A DNA stretch of 38,587 nt from Cocleimonas sp. (GCA_021647365.1 JAKIUW010000031.1:1-38587), one strand, 5' to 3'. Counted from the first letter of the stretch, positions 1 through 7,656 are shown. Translations and numbers: made by a program. Notes: a model not told the origin generated them from the sequence alone.

Positions 1-24
1 GAAGACTGTATTATGATGTGCCAT
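1..24 (-). CDS. IS4-family transposase, N-terminal fragment (first 8 codons)
   Basis: Only the first eight codons are in the window, read leftward from the ATG at 24 as MAHHNTVF. This matches the usual beginning of IS4-family transposases that carry an N-terminal DUF4372 domain. A GAAGGA ribosome site lies about 7 bases upstream. The protein would catalyse cut-and-paste movement of its own element. The remainder lies outside the window, so intactness cannot be judged. Confidence 0.65.
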
Positions 25-121
25 GCTTGATTCCTTCTTTGATTCAATGACTTATTGCTAAGACAATTTTATCAGATTTTGGAGTCAGGCACTTACTTTT
101 TATGTTAACGGGACAGTAGTG
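1..121 (-). mobile_element. IS4-family insertion sequence, 5' end only (runs off the left edge)
   Basis: The minus strand carries, from position 121 inward, an 18-bp terminal sequence CACTACTGTCCCGTTAAC, an untranslated leader, a GAAGGA ribosome site and an ATG at 24 that opens a transposase reading frame leaving the window. The same 18 bp recurs at 38464-38481 beside the 3' end of a like element, which supports it as the terminal inverted repeat. Only about 120 bp of the element is visible, so its identity rests on the short N-terminal peptide and the matching end. Confidence 0.75.
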
Positions 122-191
122 GCTTTATAGTACCTCCCTATTTTTTTGCTTTTTAAAATATTATTTTAATTGCGTTATGCAGGAGTTTACC

Positions 192-1475
192 ATGACAAAA
201 TCCGAACAATTATTCCAACAAGCCCAAAAAACAATACCAGGTGGTGTGAATTCTCCTGTGCGCGCTTTTAAAAGTGTCGGTGGTACGCCGTTATTTATAG
301 AGCGAGCAGAAGGTGCGTATCTTTATGATGTTGATGGCAATAAATATATCGACTACGTGGGTTCGTGGGGACCAATGATTGCAGGGCATGCCAATCCAGA
401 AGTGATCGCATCAGTAAAAGAAGCGGCAGACAGAGGTTTAAGCTACGGCGCTCCAACAGAAAGTGAAGTGACTATGTCACAAAAAATCTGCGAACTAATG
501 CCATCGATTGAAATGGTACGCATGGTAAGTTCTGGCACTGAGGCAACTATGTCGGCGATTCGTTTAGCGCGTGGTTTTACGGGGCGTGATGATATTGTAA
601 AGTTTGAAGGTGGTTATCATGGGCATGGTGATTCGCTGCTAGTAAAAGCAGGTTCAGGCATGTTGACTTTTGGTGAGCCAAGCTCGCCAGGCGTACCTGA
701 AGATTTAGCTAAGCACACGATTACGCTTGATTACAATAATCCGCAACAAGTACGCGATTTATTTGCAAAGCAGGGGGATAAAATCGCTTGTATCATCGTT
801 GAGCCTGTTGCAGGCAATATGAATTGTATTCCGCCAACGGCTGGTTTTTTAGAAACCTTGCGTGAAGTGTGCGATGAGTCTGGCGCGTTATTGATTTTAG
901 ATGAAGTAATGACGGGCTTCCGTGTGGCGTTAGGTGGGGCGCAATCGGTTTACAATATCAAACCTGATTTAACTACGTTGGGTAAAATCATCGGAGCAGG
1001 TATGCCAGCAGCGGCTTTTGGTGGTCGCAGAGATGTGATGGAAAAACTCTCGCCACTTGGTCCTGTTTATCAAGCGGGTACGCTTTCGGGCAATCCGTTG
1101 GCGATGACGGCTGGTTTAAAAATGCTAGAAATCATCTCGCGTGATGGTTTTTATGAAGACCTAACGGCAAAAACAGAAATGTTTGTATCGGGTATGTTAG
1201 AGCGTGCCAAGCAAAACGGGATTACTATGACCAGCAACCAAGTTGGCGGAATGTTCGGTTTATTCTTTAGCGACGAAGATAAAATAGAAAACTTCGAACA
1301 AGTTTCAAAGTGTAATATTGATCGTTTCAATCACTTCTTTCATCAAATGCTGGATTCTGGAATCAATCTTGCGCCATCAGCGTATGAGGCTGGCTTTCTG
1401 TCGAGCGCACATACAAAAGCAGATATAAATGCGACTCTGGATGCCGCTTCAAAAGCATTTGCAACTCTTTCTTAA
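192..1475 (+). CDS. hemL: Glutamate-1-semialdehyde 2,1-aminomutase
   Basis: HemL is a PLP enzyme that converts glutamate-1-semialdehyde to 5-aminolevulinate, the last step of the C5 route to haem and other tetrapyrroles; it acts in the cytoplasm. The 427-residue product has the family N-terminus with IPGGVNSPVRAF, the SSGTEATMSA cofactor-phosphate segment near 113-122, LDEVMTGFR near 236-244 and the Schiff-base lysine at about 265 in TLGKIIGAGMP. Length is normal. An in-frame ATG exists at 177, but the ATG at 192 is chosen because CAGGAG precedes it by 6 bases and the protein then begins as relatives do. The gene stands alone. The IS end at 121 leaves only 70 bp upstream, so its promoter is either very compact or supplied by the IS. 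Confidence 0.96.
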   Translation: MTKSEQLFQQAQKTIPGGVNSPVRAFKSVGGTPLFIERAEGAYLYDVDGNKYIDYVGSWGPMIAGHANPEVIASVKEAADRGLSYGAPTESEVTMSQKICELMPSIEMVRMVSSGTEATMSAIRLARGFTGRDDIVKFEGGYHGHGDSLLVKAGSGMLTFGEPSSPGVPEDLAKHTITLDYNNPQQVRDLFAKQGDKIACIIVEPVAGNMNCIPPTAGFLETLREVCDESGALLILDEVMTGFRVALGGAQSVYNIKPDLTTLGKIIGAGMPAAAFGGRRDVMEKLSPLGPVYQAGTLSGNPLAMTAGLKMLEIISRDGFYEDLTAKTEMFVSGMLERAKQNGITMTSNQVGGMFGLFFSDEDKIENFEQVSKCNIDRFNHFFHQMLDSGINLAPSAYEAGFLSSAHTKADINATLDAASKAFATLS

Positions 1476-1516
1476 CTATTCACGTATTCTTTAATTAGAG
1501 AAGCTGATTAGAGAAG

Positions 1517-1574
1517 CACGCCCCCCTAGTTTCACATGATATTTATAAGCATGATGTAAAACTAGGGGGGTGTG
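1517..1574. repeat. G-run interspersed repeat, site 1: inverted pair
   Basis: Two 24-bp arms (1517-1540 and 1551-1574) are inverted around the 10-base loop ATTTATAAGC, with three mismatches between arms. Both arms carry the variant core AAACTAGGGGGG. The site lies 41 bp after the hemL stop, so the hairpin could end hemL transcription, although no clear T-tract follows. Confidence 0.85.
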
Positions 1575-1646
1575 AGAGCATTTATAACACTCGTAACACG
1601 CTAATTTTTAATAAAATTAACAGAATATCAGGAACTTTATACGGGA

Positions 1647-1673
1647 TTAGCACTCTAAGGTGAAGAGTGCTAA
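1647..1673. promoter_or_regulatory. CIRCE operator (HrcA-binding site) upstream of rpoH
   Basis: The sequence TTAGCACTC-N9-GAGTGCTAA matches the CIRCE consensus at all 18 arm positions and has the canonical 9-base spacer. CIRCE is bound by the heat-labile repressor HrcA, classically at groESL and hrcA-dnaK operons. Here it ends 31 bp before the rpoH start codon, where it would lie at the promoter or in the 5' UTR. A possible -10-like TTATAC sits just upstream at 1637-1642, but I see no convincing -35. The hrcA gene itself is not in the window. Confidence 0.92.
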
Positions 1674-1704
1674 AATAGCACACATGTTAAAAGGGAGATT
1701 AGAT

Positions 1705-2562
1705 ATGACCAACATATTAGCGGTACGCAGTACAACCATGCCAGTTCTTACAGGAAGCTTGGATAGCTATATGCAATCCGTGCGCGAAATACCTGTTTTA
1801 GCGAAATCAGCAGAGCAAGCGCTCGCAGTTAAATTACGTGATAACGATGATATGGGCGCTGCACGCGATCTTATCATGCACAACTTACGTTTTGTGATAA
1901 AAGTAGCGCGTGGTTATAGCGGTTATGGTTTACCTCTGGCTGATCTCGTACAAGAAGGTAATGTAGGTTTGATGAAAGCGGTGAAGCGTTTTGATCCTAC
2001 CGTAAATGTGCGTCTTGTTTCTTTCGCTGTACATTGGATACGTGCAGAAATTCATGAATTTATCCTTAAAAATTGGAAAATCGTAAAAGTTGCAACAACC
2101 AAAGCGCAGCGTAAACTTTTCTTTAATCTAAGAAGTAAGAAGAAAAGATTAGCATGGATGAATATGGCTGAAGTCAACGACATCGCAAGTGATCTTGGTG
2201 TAACCAGCAAAGACGTGATGGAAATGGAAAAGCGCATGACAGGTCAAGATATTGGCTTCGATGCGCCCAATAATGACGATGACGAGAAAGCATATTACCC
2301 AAGCCAGTATTTACAATCAGAAACGGTTGATCCGTCAGAAGCGGCAGAAACACAAGATTGGCAAGATCATACGCAAGGCTTGTTTACGAATGCTTTAAAG
2401 ACTTTGGATGATCGTAGTAAAGATATTATCGCAAGTCGTTGGTTGACTGATAAGAAAGCAACGCTTGAAGAGCTAGCTACAAAATACGGTATATCGGCAG
2501 AGCGTATTCGCCAGATAGAAGCGAATGCGATTGGTAAATTAAAGCTTTCTGTAGCTGAGTAA
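1705..2562 (+). CDS. rpoH: RNA polymerase heat-shock sigma factor RpoH (sigma-32)
   Basis: This 285-residue protein is a group 3 sigma-70-family factor that directs core RNA polymerase to heat-shock promoters. Region 1.2/2 spans about 15-125. The RpoH box QRKLFFNLR lies at about 135-143 and separates RpoH from RpoS and RpoD. A region 4 helix-turn-helix occupies the last 60 residues (TLEELATKYGISAERIRQIE). Length matches the E. coli protein (284). An upstream in-frame ATG at 1660 would start inside the CIRCE element. The ATG at 1705 is preferred because AAGGGAG lies about 7 bases ahead and the product then starts MTNILAV. Regulation by HrcA is implied by the perfect CIRCE site; no clear sigma-32-type promoter was seen. 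A rho-independent terminator follows at 2691. Confidence 0.95.
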   Translation: MTNILAVRSTTMPVLTGSLDSYMQSVREIPVLAKSAEQALAVKLRDNDDMGAARDLIMHNLRFVIKVARGYSGYGLPLADLVQEGNVGLMKAVKRFDPTVNVRLVSFAVHWIRAEIHEFILKNWKIVKVATTKAQRKLFFNLRSKKKRLAWMNMAEVNDIASDLGVTSKDVMEMEKRMTGQDIGFDAPNNDDDEKAYYPSQYLQSETVDPSEAAETQDWQDHTQGLFTNALKTLDDRSKDIIASRWLTDKKATLEELATKYGISAERIRQIEANAIGKLKLSVAE

Positions 2563-2617
2563 GTTAGTCATTGAACTTTGCATAAATTCTAACAGTCGCT
2601 CCAAAAGCTAATGAGCT

Positions 2618-2642
2618 ATCATTTAAAACTAGGGGTGTGTGC
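2618..2642 (+). repeat. G-run interspersed repeat, site 2: solitary, degenerate copy
   Basis: ATCATTTAAAACTAGGGG followed by TGTGTGC resembles the ACTAGG variant of the family but has a shortened G-run and TTT where other copies have TGT. It sits 55 bp after the rpoH stop. The following CTTCACTCCGCTTAGTGAG can fold into a short hairpin and resembles the tail after site 3. Confidence 0.65.
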
Positions 2643-2690
2643 TTCACTCCGCTTAGTGAGACAGCTTTAAAATGCTTTCTTCTTATATTA

Positions 2691-2717
2691 ATACCCGCAT
2701 CGTGCGGGTATTTTTTT
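2691..2717 (+). terminator. Rho-independent terminator after rpoH
   Basis: ATACCCGCA and TGCGGGTAT pair as a 9-bp stem around a 3-base loop (TCG). A run of seven T follows on the plus strand, the orientation needed to terminate rpoH. On the other strand the tract after the stem is poorer (TAATAT), so termination of the convergent DAHP synthase gene here would be weaker. Confidence 0.88.
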
Positions 2718-2722
2718 GCTTG

Positions 2723-3766
2723 TTAAAGATGATTTGCGGCTTTGCGAATGATCTCTTCTGTCGTATCCCAATCAATACAAGCATCGGTGATTGATACGCC
2801 ATACTTTAATTCTGATAAGTCCTTAGGTATTTTTTGATTACCCCAGTTTAAATGACTTTCTAACATCATTCCTATGATGGATTTATTGCCTTCCCTGAGC
2901 TGTTTAATACAATAATTAAAAACAGCTTCTTGGTTAGCAGGGTCTTTATTGGAGTTTTCATGGCTGCAATCAATCACGATATTGTTTGCTAGGCTCGCTT
3001 GGCTTAAAGCAAGTTCGCAAGTTTTTACGGTTTCAATATCGTAATTGGGCTTGCCGCCACCGCCACGCAATACGATATGCCCATAGGCGTTGCCTTTGGT
3101 GCGAACAACCGAAACCTGCCCTTGGTGATTAATACCTAAAAAACTGTGAGGGCTGGATACGGCTTGTAAAGCATCAATAGCAACTTGTAAGCTGCCATCC
3201 GTGGCATTTTTAAAGCCCACAGGTGACGAGAGCCCACTTGCCATTTCACGGTGAGTTTGTGATTCGGTGGTGCGTGCGCCAATCGCGCTCCAGCTGATTA
3301 AATCTGCTAAATATTGTGGGCTGATTGGGTCGAGCGCCTCGGTGGCAAGAGGTAAACCTAATTCAACTAGCTCAATCATTAGTTTGCGTGCTTGTTGTAA
3401 GCCTGTTTCAATATCGAAAGAACCATTTAGGTGTGGATCGTTAATTAACCCTTTCCAGCCTGTTGTGGTGCGTGGTTTTTCAAAGTAAACGCGCATCACC
3501 AAAAAAAGTTTGTCGGACACTTCATCGGCTAAAGCTTTTAAGTTTTTTGCATACTCTAATGCTGCTTTAGGGTCATGAATAGAACAAGGCCCAGCAACTA
3601 CAAAAGGTCGAGTGTCTTTGCCGTTAATAATATTTTGTAAAGCTAGCCTGCTTTTTGTAATAGTGCTTTGAGCATTACTAGAAAGTGGTAACTTGGCTTT
3701 AAGTTCGGCAGGGCTAAGCAGAGCTTCATTAGATTGAATGTTTACGTTGTCTATATTTGTAGTCAT
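2723..3766 (-). CDS. aroG: Class I 3-deoxy-7-phosphoheptulonate (DAHP) synthase
   Basis: The enzyme condenses phosphoenolpyruvate with erythrose 4-phosphate in the first committed step of the shikimate pathway. The 347-residue product shows the type I-alpha hallmarks GPCSIHD, MRVYFEKPRTTTGWKG, SPVGFKNATDGS, VLRGGGGKPNYD and IDCSHENSNKD, which supply phosphate-binding and metal-binding residues. The sequence alone does not say whether feedback is by Phe, Tyr or Trp, so the symbol stands for the aroF/aroG/aroH group. Its odd feature is upstream: the ATG is only 3 bp from the TTAA that borders a MITE-like element, so the native leader and ribosome site are gone. No good Shine-Dalgarno sequence is visible in the new leader. 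Confidence 0.93.
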   Translation of the reverse strand: MTTNIDNVNIQSNEALLSPAELKAKLPLSSNAQSTITKSRLALQNIINGKDTRPFVVAGPCSIHDPKAALEYAKNLKALADEVSDKLFLVMRVYFEKPRTTTGWKGLINDPHLNGSFDIETGLQQARKLMIELVELGLPLATEALDPISPQYLADLISWSAIGARTTESQTHREMASGLSSPVGFKNATDGSLQVAIDALQAVSSPHSFLGINHQGQVSVVRTKGNAYGHIVLRGGGGKPNYDIETVKTCELALSQASLANNIVIDCSHENSNKDPANQEAVFNYCIKQLREGNKSIIGMMLESHLNWGNQKIPKDLSELKYGVSITDACIDWDTTEEIIRKAANHL

Positions 3767-3773
3767 GATTTAA

Positions 3774-4033
3774 GGGCATCTCTATTAATTAGGTATTTCT
3801 TCTGGCGACGCCAAAAAGCTATAATCAAGGCATTTTCACTTGTAATGCTTACTGCCTTTCAAGTGACAATAACGCAGAGTATAGGTTTTTGGCTAAGCCC
3901 CGGAGGGCAAGGCTACAAGCCATCATCTCCGTTGTTGCACTTCTTGTAAAGGGGGAACCATTTCCTGCGAAGCGCGCCTAGGAGATGATGGCATGTAGTC
4001 TTGCAGAAAAACACCTAATTAATAGAGGTGCCC
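3774..4033. mobile_element. MITE-like element, 260 bp, with TTAA target duplication
   Basis: The ends are long inverted repeats: the left end begins GGGCATCTCTATTAATTAG and the right end, read on the other strand, begins GGGCACCTCTATTAATTAG. About 26 bp match with two differences. Each end is bordered by TTAA (3770-3773 and 4034-4037), consistent with a 4-bp target duplication. An inner stem pairs CTACAAGCCATCATCTCC with GGAGATGATGGCATGTAG (one mismatch) flanking a bulge. No transposase is encoded and the short frames inside have no protein-like features. It is probably mobilised in trans by a DDE transposase with TTAA preference; the parent family is not identified. It occupies the gap between the DAHP synthase gene and trxC. 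Confidence 0.8.
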
Positions 4034-4101
4034 TTAATACTTGAATTAATGAGTGGCGACACAATAAATGTAACATAGAGAACTAGATAGTGAGATGAAT
4101 A

Positions 4102-4533
4102 ATGCCAGATAAAAAACAAATAGTTTGCCCGCATTGTCAGGGTATTAATCGAGTGCCAGCACAAAGGCTCGGTGATAATCCGCATTGTGGTAAATGCAAG
4201 AGAGATTTGATCACAGGAAAGCCAGCAGAGCTTAGCGATGCTAGCTTTGATAAACTGATTTCTAAAAGTGAATTGCCAGTGGTAGTAGATTTTTGGGCAG
4301 AATGGTGTGGGCCTTGCAAAATGATGGCGCCCGCCTACGCAGAGGCGACAAATGAGTTGAAAACAACTGCCGTTTTAGCCAAGTTAAATACAGAAACTGC
4401 ACAGCAAGCATCCGCACGTTTTCAAATTCGTAGCATACCGACCATGGTTATTTTTAAGGGTGGTAAAGAAGTGGCTCGCCAGTCAGGCGCGATGAGTAAA
4501 GAACAGATTGTCCAGTGGGTGAATTCCATCTAG
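4102..4533 (+). CDS. trxC: Thioredoxin 2 (zinc-ribbon thioredoxin)
   Basis: The 143-residue cytoplasmic protein reduces protein disulfides. It has the two parts that define TrxC: an N-terminal zinc-binding segment with cysteines at 9, 12, 29 and 32 (CPHC and CGKC pairs), and a thioredoxin fold with the redox site WCGPC at about 68-72 and the cis-proline in SIPTMVIFKGG. Length matches E. coli TrxC (139). In E. coli trxC is induced by oxidative stress through OxyR; no such site was recognised here. The MITE-like element ends 68 bp before the ATG, leaving a short leader for promoter signals. A weak purine-rich stretch, GTGAGATG, precedes the start. Confidence 0.93.
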   Translation: MPDKKQIVCPHCQGINRVPAQRLGDNPHCGKCKRDLITGKPAELSDASFDKLISKSELPVVVDFWAEWCGPCKMMAPAYAEATNELKTTAVLAKLNTETAQQASARFQIRSIPTMVIFKGGKEVARQSGAMSKEQIVQWVNSI

Positions 4534-4613
4534 TTAGTGGATAAACCATCTTATGATTTAATAATAAAAATGTTATGATGTGCGGATAAGAATTAATCAA
4601 AGAAAATACAATC

Positions 4614-5951
4614 ATGGCTAGAAAATACTTCGGAACAGATGGCATACGCGGCGAAATAGGCAAAGCACCGATGACGCCAGATTTTGTACTTAAGCTCGGT
4701 TGGGCGGCGGGTAAAGTGCTGGCAGCTAAAGGTTCGTCTTTGGTCGTTATTGGCAAAGATACGCGAATATCAGGCTATATGTTGGAGACTGCTTTACAGG
4801 CTGGTTTAGTAGCGGCGGGTGTAAATGTGCGTTTACTTGGGCCAATGCCAACACCTGCGGTTGCTTATCTTACGCGTACCTTTAGAGCATCTGCGGGTGT
4901 GGTCATCAGCGCTTCGCATAACCCTTTTCAAGATAATGGCGTAAAGTTTTTCTCTAGTGATGGCACCAAACTAACTGATGAAATGGAATTGGCAATAGAA
5001 GATTATCTTGATCGTGAGCTCGAAACGGTTAGCTCTGAAAAGTTAGGCAAAGTAGAGCGTGTTGATGATGCGGCTGGTCGTTATATTGAATTTTGTAAAC
5101 GCGCTATTCCAACGGAAGTTAGCTTAGAGGGTCTACGCATCGTTGTTGATTGTGCTAATGGCGCTACCTACCATGTTAGTCCGCATGTGTTTTCTGAGCT
5201 TGGAGCGGATGTCGTTAAAATAGCGGCGAGCCCAGATGGCATTAATATCAATGAAAATTGTGGTGCGACCTCGTTAGGGTTGCTGCAAAAAAGCGTAACA
5301 GAATATCGTGCCGACTTAGGTATCGCTTTAGATGGTGATGGTGATCGCTTGATGATGGTTGATCACAAAGGTGAAGTGGTTGATGGTGATGAAATCTTAG
5401 GGATCATCGCCGCACATAAGCAAAAAGAAGATAGTTTGGGTGATCATGTAGTGGGTACTCTCATGAGTAACTTGGGGCTTGAAAAAGCCATTGAAGGGAT
5501 GGGATTAAACTTTCACCGTGCGGATGTGGGGGATCGTTATGTAATGGAAATTTTGCGCAAAACAGGTGGTTTTCTTGGTGGAGAATCTTCAGGGCATATT
5601 ATTGTGCGTGATCGTATATCGACGGGTGATGGTACGATTGCGGCATTGCAAGTTTTGCATGCGGTTATAGAAAGTGGCAAAACATTGTATGAGTTAAAAC
5701 AGGTTATGACTAAATACCCACAAACTCTAATCAATGTGCGTATAAAGGAAAAGATAGATTTAGATGCTAATACTGCTATTCAACAAGCAGTGAAAGATGC
5801 AGAAACCCAAATGGGCACGAGAGGGCGTGTGCTTTTACGCGCATCAGGAACGGAGCCTTTAATTCGTGTCATGGTTGAAGCGGAAGAGGAATCAGAAACA
5901 AAGCAGTTGGCAGAAATGATTGCAGAAGCGGTAAAAAAAGCGGCATCATAA
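4614..5951 (+). CDS. glmM: Phosphoglucosamine mutase
   Basis: GlmM interconverts glucosamine 6-phosphate and glucosamine 1-phosphate on the way to UDP-GlcNAc, the precursor of peptidoglycan and lipopolysaccharide. The 445-residue product starts with the typical MARKYFGTDGIRG. It carries the catalytic phosphoserine at about 101 in SASHNP, the magnesium loop DGDGDR near 240, GGESSGH (sugar binding) and the C-terminal phosphate loop RASGTEPLIRVM. Length is normal for the family. In many gammaproteobacteria glmM lies just upstream of tpiA and secG, as here, although a 201-bp gap with a repeat copy separates it from tpiA. Confidence 0.97.
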   Translation: MARKYFGTDGIRGEIGKAPMTPDFVLKLGWAAGKVLAAKGSSLVVIGKDTRISGYMLETALQAGLVAAGVNVRLLGPMPTPAVAYLTRTFRASAGVVISASHNPFQDNGVKFFSSDGTKLTDEMELAIEDYLDRELETVSSEKLGKVERVDDAAGRYIEFCKRAIPTEVSLEGLRIVVDCANGATYHVSPHVFSELGADVVKIAASPDGININENCGATSLGLLQKSVTEYRADLGIALDGDGDRLMMVDHKGEVVDGDEILGIIAAHKQKEDSLGDHVVGTLMSNLGLEKAIEGMGLNFHRADVGDRYVMEILRKTGGFLGGESSGHIIVRDRISTGDGTIAALQVLHAVIESGKTLYELKQVMTKYPQTLINVRIKEKIDLDANTAIQQAVKDAETQMGTRGRVLLRASGTEPLIRVMVEAEEESETKQLAEMIAEAVKKAAS

Positions 5952-5978
5952 ATATAAGAAACGCCTAAAAAGCACAGA

Positions 5979-6005
5979 ACATCATGTAAAAGTGGGGGGG
6001 TGTAC
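5979..6005 (+). repeat. G-run interspersed repeat, site 3: solitary copy
   Basis: ACATCATGTAAAAGTG followed by six G and TGTAC is a full-length copy 27 bp after the glmM stop. It is followed by CTTCGATAAGCTCAGG and then AGGCTCAGCAGAGCTGC. That tail recurs in shortened form after site 6 (24300-24325), so the mobile or copied unit may extend beyond the G-rich core. Confidence 0.88.
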
Positions 6006-6152
6006 TTCTCTTCGATAAGCTCAGGATAAACTATAGGCTCAGCAGAGCTGCTTTTATATCTATTTTTGGCTCAAATTCACTCAAACCATTTGCTTTATCG
6101 CGCTTGTAGGGGTACTCTTCCGCGATTCAAAAGAACACTGGGAAATATCACT

Positions 6153-6899
6153 ATGCGTCAGACATTAGTAGCAGGTAACTGGAAACTAAACGGCTCAAAA
6201 GAAAGTATTCAAGAGTTGTTAAAAGGTATTTTGGCAGGAATGTCAGAAGCGAAAACAGCCGTTGCGGTTTGTGCGCCTTATATTTACATCCCAATGGTTC
6301 AAGAAATTCTTAGCGGAACAGAAGTTGGCTTTGGTTCTGAAAGTATCTCTGAGCATGACTCCGGTGCATTTACAGGTGAAATTTCTGGTTCAATGTTGAA
6401 TGACTTTTCTTGCCAATACGCAATTGTAGGTCACTCAGAACGACGTACAATTTTTGGTGAGAAAGATGCTGATACAGCAAATAAGTTTGCGGCAGCGCGC
6501 AAGTATGGTTTAACGCCGATTCTTTGTTTAGGTGAATTGCTAGAAGAGCGCGAAGCAGGTACGACAGAAGAAGTGGTTGCACGCCAACTAGATGCGGTTA
6601 TTGGTTTAGAAGGTGTAGGCGCATTGGCTGATGCAGTAATCGCTTATGAGCCAGTTTGGGCAATTGGAACAGGTCTAACAGCATCGCCACAACAGGCACA
6701 AGACGTACATGCGTTTATTCGTGAGAAGATTGCGAAGTTGGATGCGGGCGTTGCAGAGAAAGTACAGATTTTATACGGCGGTAGTGTTAATGGTGGTAAT
6801 GCAGATGAGCTATTTTCAATGCCAGATATTGATGGTGGATTAATTGGTGGAGCTTCGCTAAAAGCAGAAGACTTCCTCGCAATTTGTCGTGCAGGTTAA
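6153..6899 (+). CDS. tpiA: Triosephosphate isomerase
   Basis: TpiA interconverts dihydroxyacetone phosphate and glyceraldehyde 3-phosphate in glycolysis and gluconeogenesis. The 248-residue TIM barrel has Asn9 and Lys11 in AGNWKLNG, catalytic His94 in VGHSERR, catalytic Glu166 in AYEPVWAIGTG and the phosphate-binding YGGSVNGGNA. The frame is open back to 6066, but those 29 residues are unlike any TpiA. The ATG at 6153 gives the standard start MRQTLVAGNWK; a modest GGGAA precedes it. secG follows 46 bp later in the same direction and is probably cotranscribed. Confidence 0.96.
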   Translation: MRQTLVAGNWKLNGSKESIQELLKGILAGMSEAKTAVAVCAPYIYIPMVQEILSGTEVGFGSESISEHDSGAFTGEISGSMLNDFSCQYAIVGHSERRTIFGEKDADTANKFAAARKYGLTPILCLGELLEEREAGTTEEVVARQLDAVIGLEGVGALADAVIAYEPVWAIGTGLTASPQQAQDVHAFIREKIAKLDAGVAEKVQILYGGSVNGGNADELFSMPDIDGGLIGGASLKAEDFLAICRAG

Positions 6900-6945
6900 T
6901 TGTTACACATAAATCACGCAGATTAGAAAAACAGGTAATAAAGTA

Positions 6946-7356
6946 ATGTTATACAATGTATTGTTAATTATTCAAATTATAGTAGCGCTAAGTATTATTG
7001 GCTTAGTGTTAATTCAGCACGGAAAAGGCGCTGATGCAGGGGCGGCATTTGGCGGTGGCGCATCGGGTACGGTGTTTGGTTCTAAAGGATCTGGTAGTTT
7101 TTTAACAAGGCTAACAGGGATCTTAGCGGCGGTATTCTTTGCAAATTCATTGATGCTGGCGTGGTTGGTTGCTCATCCAGATTCAAATGGCGGTAAGTCT
7201 ATAATCCCAACTGCAATTACAACGACAGATGCTCCTGCGACACCGTCTTTAACAGCAGATGCCCCTGCTGCTGATGTTCCTACTGGTTCAAGTGTTGGTG
7301 CAGAGGCTCCAGCAGCAGTAGAAGAAAAAGAAGCCCCCTCAGATATTCCAAAGTAA
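6946..7356 (+). CDS. secG: Preprotein translocase subunit SecG
   Basis: SecG is a small inner-membrane partner of SecY and SecE that aids SecA-driven export. The 136-residue product has two transmembrane helices (about 3-23 and 52-73) joined by the conserved glycine-rich cytoplasmic loop GADAGAAFGGGASGTVFGSKGSGSFLTR. The C-terminal 50 residues form an Ala/Pro/Glu-rich, low-complexity tail longer than in E. coli SecG (110); such tails vary among species. It lies between tpiA and a leucine tRNA gene, a common gammaproteobacterial order. Confidence 0.93.
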   Translation: MLYNVLLIIQIIVALSIIGLVLIQHGKGADAGAAFGGGASGTVFGSKGSGSFLTRLTGILAAVFFANSLMLAWLVAHPDSNGGKSIIPTAITTTDAPATPSLTADAPAADVPTGSSVGAEAPAAVEEKEAPSDIPK

Positions 7357-7390
7357 GTATTCCCTTTTTTGTTTTTTTAAAAGACAAAAC

Positions 7391-7475
7391 GCCGATGTGG
7401 TGAAATTGGTAGACACGCACGCTTGAGGGGCGTGTTGCGCAAGCAGTGCCGGTTCGACTCCGGCCATCGGCACCA
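7391..7475 (+). tRNA. tRNA-Leu (anticodon GAG)
   Basis: The acceptor stem GCCGATG (7391-7397) pairs with CATCGGC (7465-7471), followed by discriminator A and an encoded CCA at 7473-7475. The anticodon stem CACGC/GCGTG encloses the loop TTGAGGG with anticodon GAG at 7425-7427, which reads CUC and CUU leucine codons. A long variable arm (class II tRNA) and the T-loop GGTTCGACTCC are present. It sits 34 bp after secG and is followed by a strong terminator. Confidence 0.97.
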
Positions 7476-7513
7476 AATATGCTTTTAGGTTGTTTATGAA
7501 TTCTAAATGCTCC

Positions 7514-7539
7514 AAAAAACCTGCTATTGCAGGTTTTTT
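7514..7539 (+). terminator. Rho-independent terminator after tRNA-Leu
   Basis: AAAAAACCTGC and GCAGGTTTTTT form an 11-bp A/T-flanked stem with a 4-base loop, ending in six T. It would close the tpiA-secG-tRNA transcript and insulate it from the nuo operon, which begins 227 bp downstream. Confidence 0.9.
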
Positions 7540-7656
7540 GTTAATAACTAAGCCGTGTTTATTAGGCCAGTATCTATAAATGGATATAAATATTTTTTAA
7601 GCGGTTGTTGGTCAAAATATATATAAATAAACCGTCAGTTTTATTGTGAACATGGC

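Noticed and set aside
1660..1704. Upstream ATG giving a 300-residue RpoH
   Set aside because: It would begin inside the CIRCE operator, lacks a ribosome site and adds 15 non-conserved residues; the ATG at 1705 has AAGGGAG.
3734..3949. Open frame of 71 codons across the DAHP synthase start and the MITE-like element
   Set aside because: It combines antisense of the synthase with non-coding element DNA; no start signals and no domain features.
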